NCBI RefSeq assembly: GCF_001292705.1
Contig: NZ_LGAK01000019.1
Location: 35,649 to 99,648 of the forward strand
DNA: 64,000 bases
Direction: 5' to 3'
Source of the DNA: Marinagarivorans algicola
Lineage (GTDB): Bacteria; Pseudomonadota; Gammaproteobacteria; Pseudomonadales; Cellvibrionaceae
A model generated the notes under the pieces. It had not been told where the DNA came from. It ran no database searches and saw only the letters and a list, made by a program, of their open reading frames with translations. Shown here piece after piece: positions 35,855-45,607 of the stretch. The stretch's first letter is position 1; each line of letters starts with the position of its first letter. The translations under genes were made by a program, and so were the position numbers.

Positions 35855-36176
35855 TGCATTAATAAGGTGTTAGTGGTTGAATATCTAAGCTTTGGGTATC
35901 TAGATTTTGTGTTTTTCAGTGCAATCTCTTTAAATGCGAAGTTTTTAATTATTGAGTACTCGACATGTTTAGTTTTCCAGCAGTGGGATTAGGCTGCGCA
36001 CCTATATGTAGAATGAAGCATTCGAAGATAATCGTTGATTTCCAATTAATGCCTTAATTAGTTTTAAATTTTTATGCCCTTGGGTTATGGCGAATACTTT
36101 TGTCATCTGGGTGTCATAAAGCAGCCTGATAATAGTGTGACTTGGTTGTTAATTGTTTGATCTTAGAGGAAGAGAA
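35855..36176 (+). other. Intergenic region carrying the Pho-box promoter
   Basis: This 322-base region separates the receptor from the duplicated lipoprotein. No terminator-like hairpin is evident after the receptor gene, so read-through is possible in addition to the Pho-box promoter at its right end. Confidence 0.5.
36100..36133 (+). promoter_or_regulatory. Pho box and -10 element upstream of duplicated lipoprotein
   Basis: TTGTCAT (36100-36106), CTGG, GTGTCAT (36111-36117): two 7-base direct repeats 11 bases apart, fitting the PhoB consensus CTGTCAT-N4-CTGTCAT with one change in each. A -10-like GATAAT starts 10 bases after the second repeat (36128-36133), the spacing of PhoB-activated promoters in which the box replaces the -35. 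The ribosome binding site AGAGGA follows at 36165. Confidence 0.7.
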
Positions 36177-38924
36177 ATGAAGTTTTTAAATGCAACATTG
36201 GCGGCATCAGTTGCTGCTTCAATGCTAGCTCTAGCTGGCTGTGGCAGTAGTAACAGCGGTAGCCCTTCTCAGCAAAGTTCTGGCGCTAGTTCATCGGCGG
36301 CAAATGTCACAGTACATCCTAATGTGAGTTGTCTTGATGATGTTTGTACGATTGCAGCGACGGATTCGCATAAAACAATTATGCAAGACTTGCATTTGAC
36401 TGCCGATAAAAAATGGTTATTGCAAGGCTTGGTAGTTGTGGGTGATGGTCACGGCCAGGTAACCGAAGAAACAAAATCGACAGTCGCAGCTGTAACATTA
36501 ACCGTAGATCCTGGCGTGCATGTACGTGCTGATGATAGCGGAACGCTGTTGATTTCACGCGGCTCTAAAATACTCGCCGAAGGCACGCTCGATTCACCTA
36601 TTACATTCAGCTCTGTTAAAGATGACGACTTTGACGGTGAGGGTGAGTGGGGTGGTATTGTTGTGCAAGGTTTTGCGCCACAATATGATTTAGGCAATAA
36701 AGCAGTTTGTCACGGTGATACAGGTACAGTATGTAATGTTGCGGGTGAAGGCTTTGGCGATGGTAAATATTACTACGGTGGTGATAATGCAGCCGATAAT
36801 AGCGGTATTTTAAAATATGTGCGCATTGCTGAAGGCGGCTTAGTTGCTGCGGCTAATTCTGAAATTAATGGCTTAACACTAATGGGTGTGGGGCATGAGA
36901 CGGAACTTGAATATATTCAGGTGCATGGCAACAAAGATGACGGCATAGAATGGTTTGGCGGCACAGTTAACTTAAAGCATGCGGTATTAACTAACAACGA
37001 CGATGACGATATTGACTTTGATCAAGGCTATAAAGGTAATATCCAGCATGTTATTGTGCGCAAGCACCCTACTAAAATGGCTCCGACAGGCAGTAATGAC
37101 CCACGTGGTATTGAGGCAAACAGTAGTGGCGATGAAGCGGTTAAAGAAACAGAAGCTGTTTTAGCGAATATTACTATTATTGGTAGTCAAGTAAATCGAT
37201 CAGTTAACGCAGAAGGCGGTGGCGGCAATGAGCCAGGCATTCGTTTACGTGGTGATGTTACCACGCAAATTTGGAACTCGGCGGTAACTAATTTTTATGA
37301 TTGCGTTAGAACTGATAGCGGTAGCAACACATTAAAAAACTTTTTAGGTGACTGCGATGGCAGCTTACATAAAGATAAAAGTGATGGCTCAGCATTAACG
37401 CCTATCAATTTTAAAGCATCTGTGATTTCGTTTGATGATGCGTGGGCGATTACCGATGCCAACGCAAAACTGGACAGCGCGATTGAAGATATTAATGCCG
37501 TTGATAATGGTTCTGCATTTGTTTTTGATAAAACCGATTATATCGGCGCGGTCAATCCTGATGAAAATGCAGCGGATCGTAACTGGCACGAAGGTTGGAC
37601 GCTACCAGGTACATTAAGTGAGGCTATGCCTACACTGGATCGTAATAATTTACCTGATTTTGTTTCGTGCACAGATGCGGTGTGTACCATTTCGGGTATG
37701 GTGAATACCGACTTTACTTTAACCGCTGATGTCCAATGGGCACTAGATGGCTTAACAATTGTAGGCAATGGTCACACAGCACTACAAACAGCTGAAGCTG
37801 TGGCGGCGGTGCAAAATGTTACTTTGACAATCCAGCCCGGTGTGAATGTTGGTGCGTTTGATGACGCCACTCTCTTGGTGACTCGCGGCTCTAAATTAAT
37901 GGCTAAAGGTACGCGTGCTAAACCCATTACTTTTAGTTCGGCTGCCGATGCTGATTTTGATGGTAACGGTGAGTGGGGCGGTATTGTAATACAAGGCTTT
38001 GCCCCGCAAGTCGGTAAAGGATCGGTGCCATGCAGTAATGCAGACGGATTTTGTAACGTAGCTGGTGAAGGTTTTGGTGATGAAACTTATTACTACGGTG
38101 GTAACGATGTCGCTGATAATAGTGGTGTGCTCAACTATGTGCGTATAGCTGAAGGTGGTAAATCAACAGCCGCTAACTCTGAAATTAATGGCTTGACATT
38201 AATGGGGGTAGGTTATAAAACACATTTGGAATACATTCAAGTACATGGCAATCTCGATGATGGTATCGAATGGTTTGGCGGCACTGCAAACTTAAAGCAT
38301 GCTGTATTAACGAATAATGACGATGACGATATCGACTTTGATGAGGGCTATCAGGGGAATATCCAATTTGCGATTGTTCGTAAAGACCCTAACAAAACGG
38401 GACCTAATGGCTCTAATGATCCGCGTGGTATAGAGGCTAACAGTAGTGGTGATAGCGCTATCAAAGAAACCAGTGCTGTGTTGTCAAATATTACCATTAT
38501 AGGTAGTGAAGTGAATAAAGCTAAAAACGCGCAAGGTGAAGGTGGTAATGAGCCGGGTATGCGTTTGCGGGGTAATGTGACGACTAAAATTTGGAACTCA
38601 GCGGTGTCGAACTTTACTCATTGTGTGCGTACCGATAGTGGTTCTAATACCATGACTAACTTTTTAGGCGATTGCGATGATAAGCTTAAAGACGAGCGTA
38701 CAGCAGGTTCTTTAACGGATTCAAATTTTAATGCCGTGAGTCTTATGTTCGGTGAGTACTATGAAATCATGAATGCTGAGGCTGTGTTAGCAAGCCCTGT
38801 AGCAGCTATTGATTCAGTCAACGACTCTGGTTTTGAGTTTGAATTGACGGATTATATTGGTGCTGTTGACCCTTCTGCTGACAGTGCTTGGTGGTCAGGT
38901 TGGATCATTGAAGGATCGCTATAA
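36177..38924 (+). CDS. Tandemly duplicated beta-helix-like surface lipoprotein
   Basis: A 915-aa lipoprotein (lipobox LALAGC, about Cys22) followed by a Ser-rich linker. ATG 36177 is set by AGAGGA 6 bases upstream. The rest is two copies of one module (about 45-480 and 495-915), each with a Cys pair (CLDDVC or CTDAVC), RGSK, GEWGGIV, CNVAGEGFGD, YYYGG, NSEINGLTLMGVG, YIQVHGN, DDGIEWFGGT, KHAVLTNNDDDDIDFD and GSNDPRGIEANSSGD. Short repeating strands suggest a right-handed parallel beta-helix, and the Asp-rich turn a Ca2+ site. It is likely a surface substrate-binding partner of the upstream TonB receptor. Pho control points to a phosphorus-containing substrate; both are inferences. Confidence 0.8.
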   Translation: MKFLNATLAASVAASMLALAGCGSSNSGSPSQQSSGASSSAANVTVHPNVSCLDDVCTIAATDSHKTIMQDLHLTADKKWLLQGLVVVGDGHGQVTEETKSTVAAVTLTVDPGVHVRADDSGTLLISRGSKILAEGTLDSPITFSSVKDDDFDGEGEWGGIVVQGFAPQYDLGNKAVCHGDTGTVCNVAGEGFGDGKYYYGGDNAADNSGILKYVRIAEGGLVAAANSEINGLTLMGVGHETELEYIQVHGNKDDGIEWFGGTVNLKHAVLTNNDDDDIDFDQGYKGNIQHVIVRKHPTKMAPTGSNDPRGIEANSSGDEAVKETEAVLANITIIGSQVNRSVNAEGGGGNEPGIRLRGDVTTQIWNSAVTNFYDCVRTDSGSNTLKNFLGDCDGSLHKDKSDGSALTPINFKASVISFDDAWAITDANAKLDSAIEDINAVDNGSAFVFDKTDYIGAVNPDENAADRNWHEGWTLPGTLSEAMPTLDRNNLPDFVSCTDAVCTISGMVNTDFTLTADVQWALDGLTIVGNGHTALQTAEAVAAVQNVTLTIQPGVNVGAFDDATLLVTRGSKLMAKGTRAKPITFSSAADADFDGNGEWGGIVIQGFAPQVGKGSVPCSNADGFCNVAGEGFGDETYYYGGNDVADNSGVLNYVRIAEGGKSTAANSEINGLTLMGVGYKTHLEYIQVHGNLDDGIEWFGGTANLKHAVLTNNDDDDIDFDEGYQGNIQFAIVRKDPNKTGPNGSNDPRGIEANSSGDSAIKETSAVLSNITIIGSEVNKAKNAQGEGGNEPGMRLRGNVTTKIWNSAVSNFTHCVRTDSGSNTMTNFLGDCDDKLKDERTAGSLTDSNFNAVSLMFGEYYEIMNAEAVLASPVAAIDSVNDSGFEFELTDYIGAVDPSADSAWWSGWIIEGSL

Positions 38925-38986
38925 TCTTTGCATTTAATATATTAGGTGCTTGAGTGTCTTAATTTCTCAATGCCTTTATATTAAGA

Positions 38987-39029
38987 CAGACACAAAAAAG
39001 GGTAGCTTAGCTACCCTTTTTTGTGTCTG
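38987..39029 (+). terminator. Strong terminator after the duplicated lipoprotein
   Basis: A 20-base perfect stem beginning CAGACACAAAAAAGGGTAGC, with a TTA loop, 62 bases after the stop codon. The T-run inside the second arm makes it a strong intrinsic terminator. Confidence 0.93.
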
Positions 39030-39075
39030 CTAGTATGCGTTTATCGATTGCTTCAGTTTGTTTTGTGGATTTAAT

Positions 39076-39119
39076 GTGATAAAAATGTGATGAATGTGTG
39101 ACAGTATTGTGAGGATGAG
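39076..39119 (+). promoter_or_regulatory. Four GTGA direct repeats at 11-bp spacing upstream of the response regulator
   Basis: GTGA occurs at 39076, 39087, 39098 and 39109, exactly 11 bases apart (GTGATAA, GTGATGA, GTGACAG, GTGAGGA with 4-base spacers). OmpR/PhoB-family regulators bind as head-to-tail dimers to 11-base-spaced repeats. A TATAAA -10-like element is at 39135-39140. It most likely marks autoregulation of the two-component operon that starts at 39299. Confidence 0.65.
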
Positions 39120-39298
39120 CGGGTAAGCTAAGAGTATAAAAAGCTGTTAAGCTAGCTGTGCGCAAACAGATATGTTTGGTGGGGGCTTTTATCGTAATGC
39201 GTTGATTATCGTACGCATAATGATATTTTTGAGCGCTATTTTCATCCGCCTTAAGGTGACTCTATACACCTTAAAGCTCAGTATGCAAAGAATTTTAT

Positions 39299-40003
39299 AT
39301 GAGTGATAAACCTAAAATCCTGCTCGTCGAAGACGATAAAGACATTAATCAATTGATTTGTTTAAATTTAGAGGCGCTCGATTACGCTGTGACAAGTGTT
39401 GCCGACGGTGCAGAGGGGTTTGCCTTAGCGAAAGCTCAGCCGTTTGATTTGATTGTATTGGATATTATGCTGCCAGGGCTCGATGGCTTAACGGTCTGTA
39501 AGTGCTTGCGTCAAGAACATATCTTTACGCCTATACTGATGTTAACTGCCAAAAACACTGAAGCCGATCGGGTTATAGGGCTTGAAGTTGGCGCCGATGA
39601 TTATTTGACCAAGCCCTTTAGTATTTTGGAATTGCGCGCAAGAGTTAAGGCTATTTTAAGGCGTGTTAAGTTTAATCATAATGCACAGGTGGTTAGCACT
39701 GGCGAGTGCGACACGTTTGGCGAGTTAATCATTGATCGCAATAAGCGCACAGTTGATTTGGCGGGTAAGGCGGTGCGTTTAACGGCGAAAGAATTTGATC
39801 TGTTGCTGTACTTGGCTAGCTCACCCGGAAGGGTTTATAGTCGTAACGATTTGCTCGATGCGGTGTGGGGGTACAAGCATAGCGGTTATGAGCATACAGT
39901 GAATTCGCATATTAATCGTCTGCGCTCAAAGTTAGAAAAAGACCCAGCAAATCCTATTTATGTATTAACTGTTTGGGGTGTGGGGTATAAATTTAATGAT
40001 TAA
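39299..40003 (+). CDS. OmpR/PhoB-family response regulator
   Basis: A 234-aa DNA-binding regulator. The receiver domain (about 5-118) has the acidic pocket LVEDDKD, phospho-acceptor Asp55 in LIVLDIMLPG, the Thr in LMLTAK and the Lys in YLTKPF, all intact. The C-terminal winged helix (about 135-232) is of the Trans_reg_C type, with VRLTAKEFDLLLYLASSPG and YVLTVWGVGYKF. It overlaps the kinase gene by 8 bases. It is not a close match to PhoB by wording, so the target pathway is unknown; the GTGA array upstream is probably its own binding site. Confidence 0.93.
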   Translation: MSDKPKILLVEDDKDINQLICLNLEALDYAVTSVADGAEGFALAKAQPFDLIVLDIMLPGLDGLTVCKCLRQEHIFTPILMLTAKNTEADRVIGLEVGADDYLTKPFSILELRARVKAILRRVKFNHNAQVVSTGECDTFGELIIDRNKRTVDLAGKAVRLTAKEFDLLLYLASSPGRVYSRNDLLDAVWGYKHSGYEHTVNSHINRLRSKLEKDPANPIYVLTVWGVGYKFND

Positions 40004-41498
40004 AGCGAGTAAAACATTGTATACCCGCCTTGCGCTCTGTCTTACGGTGATCTTTTTGGCCATTGGTTTTTTTAGTGCCAATATGTTGTTTCAAGCTTCT
40101 AATTCTCATCAGCGTTTAGTGACGCAGCATTTGCATTGTGATTTGGCAAAGTTAGTGGTGAAAGATTATTTACTCTTTGATGATAATGGTTTGGACCTGA
40201 ATGCCGCGAAAATGATTTTTATGAAACTCATGGTGCTAGGTCCTGATTTTGAATTTTATATCCTCGATGCCAAAGGGAATATTATGACCTATTCGGCAGA
40301 ACCTGGGGTTGTTAAGCGTAAGAATGTCAGTTTAAAGCCGATTACCGACTTTATTCGAACGAAAAAAATAGACTCGCCTATTCTGGGAGATAATCCTCGT
40401 GAATATGGACAGCAAAAGATATTCTCTGCATCACCTATCGATCAAAATGGCCAAACGATTGGCTATTTGTATGTCATTTTAGGTAGCGATATTTTCGATG
40501 CCTTTTATGACTCATTGGCGCAAAGTAAAATGTTACGCTCAGGTTTTTGGTTAGTAATTGCGAGCTTGTGCTTTGGTTTATTAGCCAGCTTGGTCGTTAT
40601 TGCGCTTATTACAAAACCTTTGCGTAACTTGTCAGCGTCGATCCAAAAAGTGCGCGATGAAGGCTTTTCTAAAGAAGGCGGTAAAAAAGCATCACGGGCA
40701 TTGGCACATTGGGATAGTCAAAATAATAATGAGATTCATGTGTTAGGAAGTAGCTTCAAAGCCTTGCTCGACCGACTAGAAGAGCAATACCAGCAAGTTA
40801 TTACCGTGGATGAGCTGCGCAAAGAGCTACTCACGCATATTTCTCATGACTTAAGAACGCCTTTGGCGTCATTGTTAGGGTACCTTGAAACGTGGCAGTT
40901 AAACGAAGGTAGTGTGGCAAAGGCCGACAGTGATCAGTACATTGAGGTGGCCGCGCGCAACGCTAAAAAGATAGCCAATCTTATCGAGCAGCTATTTGAA
41001 TTGGCGCATTTGGATTCTGGTAGTGTACGAGTCAATCGTGAGTCTTTTTCGGTGGCTGAATTAGTACAAGACGTATTGCAAAAATTCACTATTGAGGCCA
41101 ATAAATTAAATATAACACTCAAAGTTGAGCCTAAGGATACCTCTATCTTAGTAAAAGGCGATATTGAAAAGCTTGAACGTGTATTTTCAAATCTCATCGA
41201 AAACGCATTACGTCATACACAATCCGGCGGTAGCATTACAGTACGGTTGTCAACAAGTGGGCATTTTGTAGCAATTGATGTGAGCGATACGGGTATTGGT
41301 ATTCCTGAAAAAGATTTACCTCATATCTTTGATGCTCATTTTAAAGCCGGTAACAGTATACGAGGGAATAGTGCTCACGGAGGAATCGGCTTAGCAATCA
41401 CTAAAAAAATCATCGACCTGCATCACAGTAAAATCTCTGTGATAAGTGAAGTGAATCGTGGGACCACGTTTAGCTTTTTATTACCCTATGCGAGCTAA
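39996..41498 (+). CDS. Sensor histidine kinase
   Basis: A 500-aa inner-membrane kinase that pairs with the preceding regulator. Domains: membrane helix 1 (about 9-31), a periplasmic sensor region (about 32-178), membrane helix 2 (SGFWLVIASLCFGLLASLVVIALI, about 180-205), HAMP, then HisKA with His284 in LLTHISHDLRTPLASLLGY, and HATPase_c with NLIENALRHT (N box), DVSDTGIGIPEKDLPHIFD (G1) and HGGIGLAI (G2). ATG at 39996 is chosen over an in-frame GTG at 39978 because it leaves a short overlap with the regulator. The periplasmic region has no named sensor domain I recognise. Confidence 0.92.
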   Translation: MIKASKTLYTRLALCLTVIFLAIGFFSANMLFQASNSHQRLVTQHLHCDLAKLVVKDYLLFDDNGLDLNAAKMIFMKLMVLGPDFEFYILDAKGNIMTYSAEPGVVKRKNVSLKPITDFIRTKKIDSPILGDNPREYGQQKIFSASPIDQNGQTIGYLYVILGSDIFDAFYDSLAQSKMLRSGFWLVIASLCFGLLASLVVIALITKPLRNLSASIQKVRDEGFSKEGGKKASRALAHWDSQNNNEIHVLGSSFKALLDRLEEQYQQVITVDELRKELLTHISHDLRTPLASLLGYLETWQLNEGSVAKADSDQYIEVAARNAKKIANLIEQLFELAHLDSGSVRVNRESFSVAELVQDVLQKFTIEANKLNITLKVEPKDTSILVKGDIEKLERVFSNLIENALRHTQSGGSITVRLSTSGHFVAIDVSDTGIGIPEKDLPHIFDAHFKAGNSIRGNSAHGGIGLAITKKIIDLHHSKISVISEVNRGTTFSFLLPYAS

Positions 41499-41618
41499 AA
41501 AACAAGCAGCAATCGTCTTTCTCATAAGTGTCAATCTTGCGTAGTATCATTATGAATGGTTCAGCTGGTGCAATGTCATGGGGCGGGTTAAAGTAGGGTT
41601 TTTTAGTGAGGTTAGCTC

Positions 41619-42653
41619 ATGTTAGGTGCTGAGAGCCATTCAGGCACTACTAGTCAGGCTATTAATCAAGAGTTCTCTTCTGATGCGCGTCCATATGGTC
41701 TAGTTTGTGGCTATATTTTTAAGGAGGGGCAAGCGAAGGCTATAACTCTGGAGGACTATGCTCGCTGGCAAGCAGGAGATGGCTTGATTTGGCTGCATTT
41801 TGATATTCGCAATGCGCGTGCGCGCCAATGGTTGAGTGAGCATAGCGGCCTATCAGAAACTGCGGTACACACACTGTTAAGCGAAGAGACTCGGCCTCAT
41901 GTTTGGCGTGAAGACGACTCGCTGATTATGGCGCTACGCAGTATTAATTTTCATCCTAATGCTGAGCCTGAAGATATGGTTGCGGTAAGGGCCTATGCAG
42001 ATAAGCATAAAATGATCACAGCGCGCCGGCGCTCTTTAACTAGTTTACGTGATTTGGCCGGCTCGATGGCTGACGGTGTGGGTCCGGCATCGATTGCCCA
42101 TATGCTTATTCACTTAACCGGTTCGCTGACGATGCAGTTAGTGAGCGCCATAGATTCTTTAGAAGATAAGATGGATGCGCTGGAGGCCGGAGTGCTTGAT
42201 GACTTTCAGCAACAGCGGCGTGTACATGTTATGGAGTTGCGACGTAAATGTATTTTGTTACGACGCTATCTGGCACCGCAACGCGAAGCGCTTGCGCGGA
42301 TTTATATTGAGCCTATTAGCTGGATTGATGAGCGAGTGCGAATGCAACAGCGCCATATTGCAGATCAATTAGTGCGCTATGTTGAGTCGTTGGATGCAGT
42401 CAAAGATCGCGCGGCGGTTGTGCAAGAAGAGTTGGCTAGTCGCGTTGCAGACCAATTAAATACCCGTATGTATATTTTGTCTGTGGTTGCAGCGCTGTTT
42501 TTACCGTTAGGCTTTATTCTGAGTGTTTTTCAATTGAAAGTGCTGGGTAAACCACTGGTTGAATACCCCTTAGGGTTACCCGCGTTAGTCTTAGCGATAA
42601 TTATTGCCGTGAGTGCACAAGTGATTATTTTTAAACGCAAAGGCTGGCTGTAA
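41619..42653 (+). CDS. CorA/ZntB-like inner-membrane protein with altered GMN motif
   Basis: A 344-aa CorA-superfamily protein of ZntB size: a large cytosolic alpha/beta domain (WLHFDIRNARARQWL), a long stalk helix, and two C-terminal membrane helices (about 283-304 and 320-340). CorA and ZntB channels have G-M/I/V-N just after the first helix for ion selection. Here the same position, after FLPLGFILSVF, reads QLK (residues 305-307), so the filter is lost. It may carry a different ion, act without channel activity, or be a regulator. GAGG lies 8 bases before the ATG. Not in an operon with the kinase, which ends 120 bases upstream. Confidence 0.82.
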   Translation: MLGAESHSGTTSQAINQEFSSDARPYGLVCGYIFKEGQAKAITLEDYARWQAGDGLIWLHFDIRNARARQWLSEHSGLSETAVHTLLSEETRPHVWREDDSLIMALRSINFHPNAEPEDMVAVRAYADKHKMITARRRSLTSLRDLAGSMADGVGPASIAHMLIHLTGSLTMQLVSAIDSLEDKMDALEAGVLDDFQQQRRVHVMELRRKCILLRRYLAPQREALARIYIEPISWIDERVRMQQRHIADQLVRYVESLDAVKDRAAVVQEELASRVADQLNTRMYILSVVAALFLPLGFILSVFQLKVLGKPLVEYPLGLPALVLAIIIAVSAQVIIFKRKGWL

Positions 42654-42920
42654 ATCAAGTGTAGAACCGAGTATTTATTCGATGTTTTCATCGAGGTGCG
42701 ATGCGATGACCATTATTTGGTTAACACCGTATGTATTTACAGCTATAGTGGTCTCTAATAATGATCCGGTGATGTATGGGGTGTGCTCTTTAGTCATTTC
42801 GACTTGAGTTATGTTTGAACAACAAGCCACCATTTATAGCCGATGCTTCAAAGTTTAACATAACAATAATAAATGCACTGGCGGTCTAATACTGCGCCTC
42901 TTTCATGTATAGGATTCTTT

Positions 42921-44855
42921 ATGTCTCAGTCTCTTTATCCCGTGCCCGATATTTTCGCAGCTTCTGCGCTTATCACTCAATCTCAATATCAAGTATTGTA
43001 TGAGCAATCCATTAACGAACCTGAGGCCTTCTGGGCGGCGCAAGCCCAGCGCTTTTTAAGCTGGACTAAGCCCTTTGCGAAAGTGTGCGACGCGGATTTT
43101 ACTGAGGGGCGGGCCGAGTGGTTTGCTGATGGCCAGCTCAACGCTTGCGTTAACTGTATAGACCGCCATTTGCTAACTAAAGGGCAAGAGACAGCCTTTA
43201 TTGTCGAGGGCGATGAGCCAGAGCAAAGTGTGGAAATTACTTATCGGCAATTGCATCATAACGTGTGTAAGTTGGCTAATGTCCTCAAGGCGCAAGGGGT
43301 TAAAAAGGGCGACCGGGTATGTATTTATATGCCGATGATCGCTGAGGCTGCTTATGCCATGCTCGCGTGCGCGCGTATTGGTGCGGTGCACAGTGTTGTC
43401 TTTGGTGGCTTTTCGCCCGAAGCGCTAAAAGACCGTATTTTAGATGCCGATTGCCGACTTGTGATTACGGCTAACGAAGGGGTGCGTGGTGGTAAAACGG
43501 TTCCTCTAAAGGCGAATGTTGATCAGGCATTAGAAGGCTGTCCTAACGTGACAGCAGTCATTGTGCTGGCCTACACCGCCGCGGCATTTAAGCCGCAGCC
43601 GCGTGATATTGATTACGCGCAAGCGATAGCGCAGGCCAGTGCCGAGTGTGAGCCTGAGCCTATGAATGCGGAAGATCCGTTATTTATTTTGTATACCAGC
43701 GGTTCGACGGGTAAACCTAAAGGGGTATTGCACACGACCGGTGGCTATTTATTACAAGCGGCCATGACGTTTAAATATGTGTTTGATTACCGTGAAGGTG
43801 AGGTGTTTTGGTGCACGGCCGATGTGGGCTGGATTACTGGTCACAGTTACTGCGTATATGGGCCATTAGCGATAGGCGGCACGAGTGTTTTATTTGAGGG
43901 GGTACCGACCTACCCTACGCCGTCGCGTTGTTGGGAGGTTGTCGACACTCATAAAGTCAGTATTTTTTACACCGCGCCGACGGTATTAAGAGCTTTGATG
44001 GCTCAGGGCGATGATTTTGTGACTGCATCATCGCGTAATACGTTGCGTGTGTTGGGTACTGTCGGTGAGCCAATCAATCCAGAAGCTTGGCATTGGTTTT
44101 ACCGTGTGGTGGGTGAGCAGCGCTGCCCCATTGTAGATACATGGTGGCAAACTGAAACCGGCGCACATATGTTGGTCCCATTGCCTGGTGCCACAGGGCT
44201 TAAGCCCGGCTCGGCAGCATTACCTTTTTTTGGTGTTGAACCGGCTATTATGGATGCCGAAGGCAATGAGTTAACGGGTGAATGTGAAGGTAATTTGGTG
44301 ATTAAGCGCTCTTGGCCTAGCCAGATACGTACTATTTATGGCGATCATCAGCGCTTAATCGACACCTACTTTAGTACTTACAAAGGGCATTATTTTACTG
44401 GTGACGGCGCGCGCCGAGATGCAGATGGGTATTATTGGATTACAGGTCGGGTTGATGATGTATTGAATGTGAGTGGCCATCGCTTAGGGACGGCCGAAAT
44501 AGAAAGTGCATTGGTGTTGCATCCGCAGGTTGCGGAAGCGGCAGTGGTTGGGTACCCGCACGCTATCAAGGGGCAGGGGGTTTATGCTTATATCACTTTA
44601 ATGTGTGGCGTTGCGCCTGAGGATGTTGATAGAAAAACGTTAATTCAATTATGTCATCAAGAAATAGGGGCTATTGCTAAGCCCGATATTATTCAATGGG
44701 CGCCAGCGCTGCCCAAAACACGTAGCGGTAAAATCATGCGCCGTATATTGCGCAAAATCGCAGAGGGTGAGCTAGACACGCTTGGCGATACCTCTACTTT
44801 AGCAGATCCCAGTACGGTGGATGCACTTATTGCTAATCGCGAAGGTGGCGAGTAA
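42921..44855 (+). CDS. acs: Acetyl-coenzyme A synthetase
   Basis: A 644-aa cytoplasmic enzyme that activates acetate to acetyl-CoA through acetyl-AMP. The ATP-binding motif [19 protein letters not shown], the second AMP-binding block [28 protein letters not shown] and the catalytic C-terminal Lys in [11 protein letters not shown] (target of regulatory acetylation) are intact. Length is normal. ATG 42921 follows AGGA by 6 bases; a longer in-frame start at 42873 lacks a ribosome binding site. Acetate released by deacetylating mannan could be one substrate, but no linkage beyond that is seen. Confidence 0.96.
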   Translation: MSQSLYPVPDIFAASALITQSQYQVLYEQSINEPEAFWAAQAQRFLSWTKPFAKVCDADFTEGRAEWFADGQLNACVNCIDRHLLTKGQETAFIVEGDEPEQSVEITYRQLHHNVCKLANVLKAQGVKKGDRVCIYMPMIAEAAYAMLACARIGAVHSVVFGGFSPEALKDRILDADCRLVITANEGVRGGKTVPLKANVDQALEGCPNVTAVIVLAYTAAAFKPQPRDIDYAQAIAQASAECEPEPMNAEDPLFILYTSGSTGKPKGVLHTTGGYLLQAAMTFKYVFDYREGEVFWCTADVGWITGHSYCVYGPLAIGGTSVLFEGVPTYPTPSRCWEVVDTHKVSIFYTAPTVLRALMAQGDDFVTASSRNTLRVLGTVGEPINPEAWHWFYRVVGEQRCPIVDTWWQTETGAHMLVPLPGATGLKPGSAALPFFGVEPAIMDAEGNELTGECEGNLVIKRSWPSQIRTIYGDHQRLIDTYFSTYKGHYFTGDGARRDADGYYWITGRVDDVLNVSGHRLGTAEIESALVLHPQVAEAAVVGYPHAIKGQGVYAYITLMCGVAPEDVDRKTLIQLCHQEIGAIAKPDIIQWAPALPKTRSGKIMRRILRKIAEGELDTLGDTSTLADPSTVDALIANREGGE

Positions 44856-44960
44856 GGGCAGTTCTTAGATGTAACTCTTTCAAGTCTAGACAGGGGTACG
44901 AGCTTGCTTTAGGGTGCGCGCTTAATTAATGATTGCTGTTATTACAGCTGGAGTATTCTT

Positions 44961-45440
44961 GTGAAAATTGCTAACGATCTCGCCGTGGGTATCCACTACA
45001 CATTAACCGATGACAAAGGTGAAACCCTTGATAGTTCGATTGGTGCTGAGCCGCTAACCTACCTGCAGGGGCACTCTAATATTATTCCCGGTCTTGAGTC
45101 TGAGTTGACGGGCTTAGTGGTAGGTGATAAAAAATCGGTCCAAGTTCAGCCTGCCGAAGGCTATGGTGAATTTGATGAATCATTGGTTCAAGATGTGCCG
45201 CGTGAGATGTTTACTGGCGTAGACAGTATTGAAGTCGGCATGGCCTTTGAAGTAGATGGTCCCGATGGTCATCACTTAGTTGAAGTCACAAAAGTTGCGC
45301 CAGACACCATTACAATTGATGGTAATCATGTGCTTGCAGGTAAAGTACTCAACTTTGATGTGGAAGTGGTTGAGGTACGTACTGCCACGGTAGACGAAAT
45401 AGAGAGCGGCCATATCCATAGTGAAGCGTGTAACCACTAA
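44961..45440 (+). CDS. FKBP-type peptidyl-prolyl isomerase SlyD-like
   Basis: A 159-aa cytoplasmic prolyl isomerase and chaperone with an FKBP domain split by an insert-in-flap (IF) domain, as in SlyD: GETLDSSIGAEPLTYLQG then NIIPGLESELTGLVVGDKKSV, the IF part (about 75-120), and HVLAGKVLNFDVEVVEV closing the FKBP fold. It lacks the long His/Cys-rich metal-binding tail of E. coli SlyD; only SGHIHSEACNH remains. GTG start at 44961 with GGAG 7 bases upstream. Confidence 0.92.
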   Translation: MKIANDLAVGIHYTLTDDKGETLDSSIGAEPLTYLQGHSNIIPGLESELTGLVVGDKKSVQVQPAEGYGEFDESLVQDVPREMFTGVDSIEVGMAFEVDGPDGHHLVEVTKVAPDTITIDGNHVLAGKVLNFDVEVVEVRTATVDEIESGHIHSEACNH

Positions 45441-45534
45441 ATTGACTCGCGGCCCACTTTATCACTCTTAAACTGAGCACACGTGCTGAGGTGACAGTTT
45501 TATAGGGTGCAAGTGTGCTGCTTGTTGTGTTTTA

Positions 45535-45576
45535 CAACTCCCTTTAAAAGGTTTTTAAAGGGAGTTGCAATTTTTT
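45535..45576. terminator. Bidirectional terminator between slyD-like and chemoreceptor genes
   Basis: A 15-base perfect stem (CAACTCCCTTTAAAA and complement) with a three-base loop, followed by a T-run, between convergent genes. Confidence 0.88.
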
Positions 45577-45607
45577 TGCGATAATTGTTAAGGGCTTTAA
45601 TAAATCC

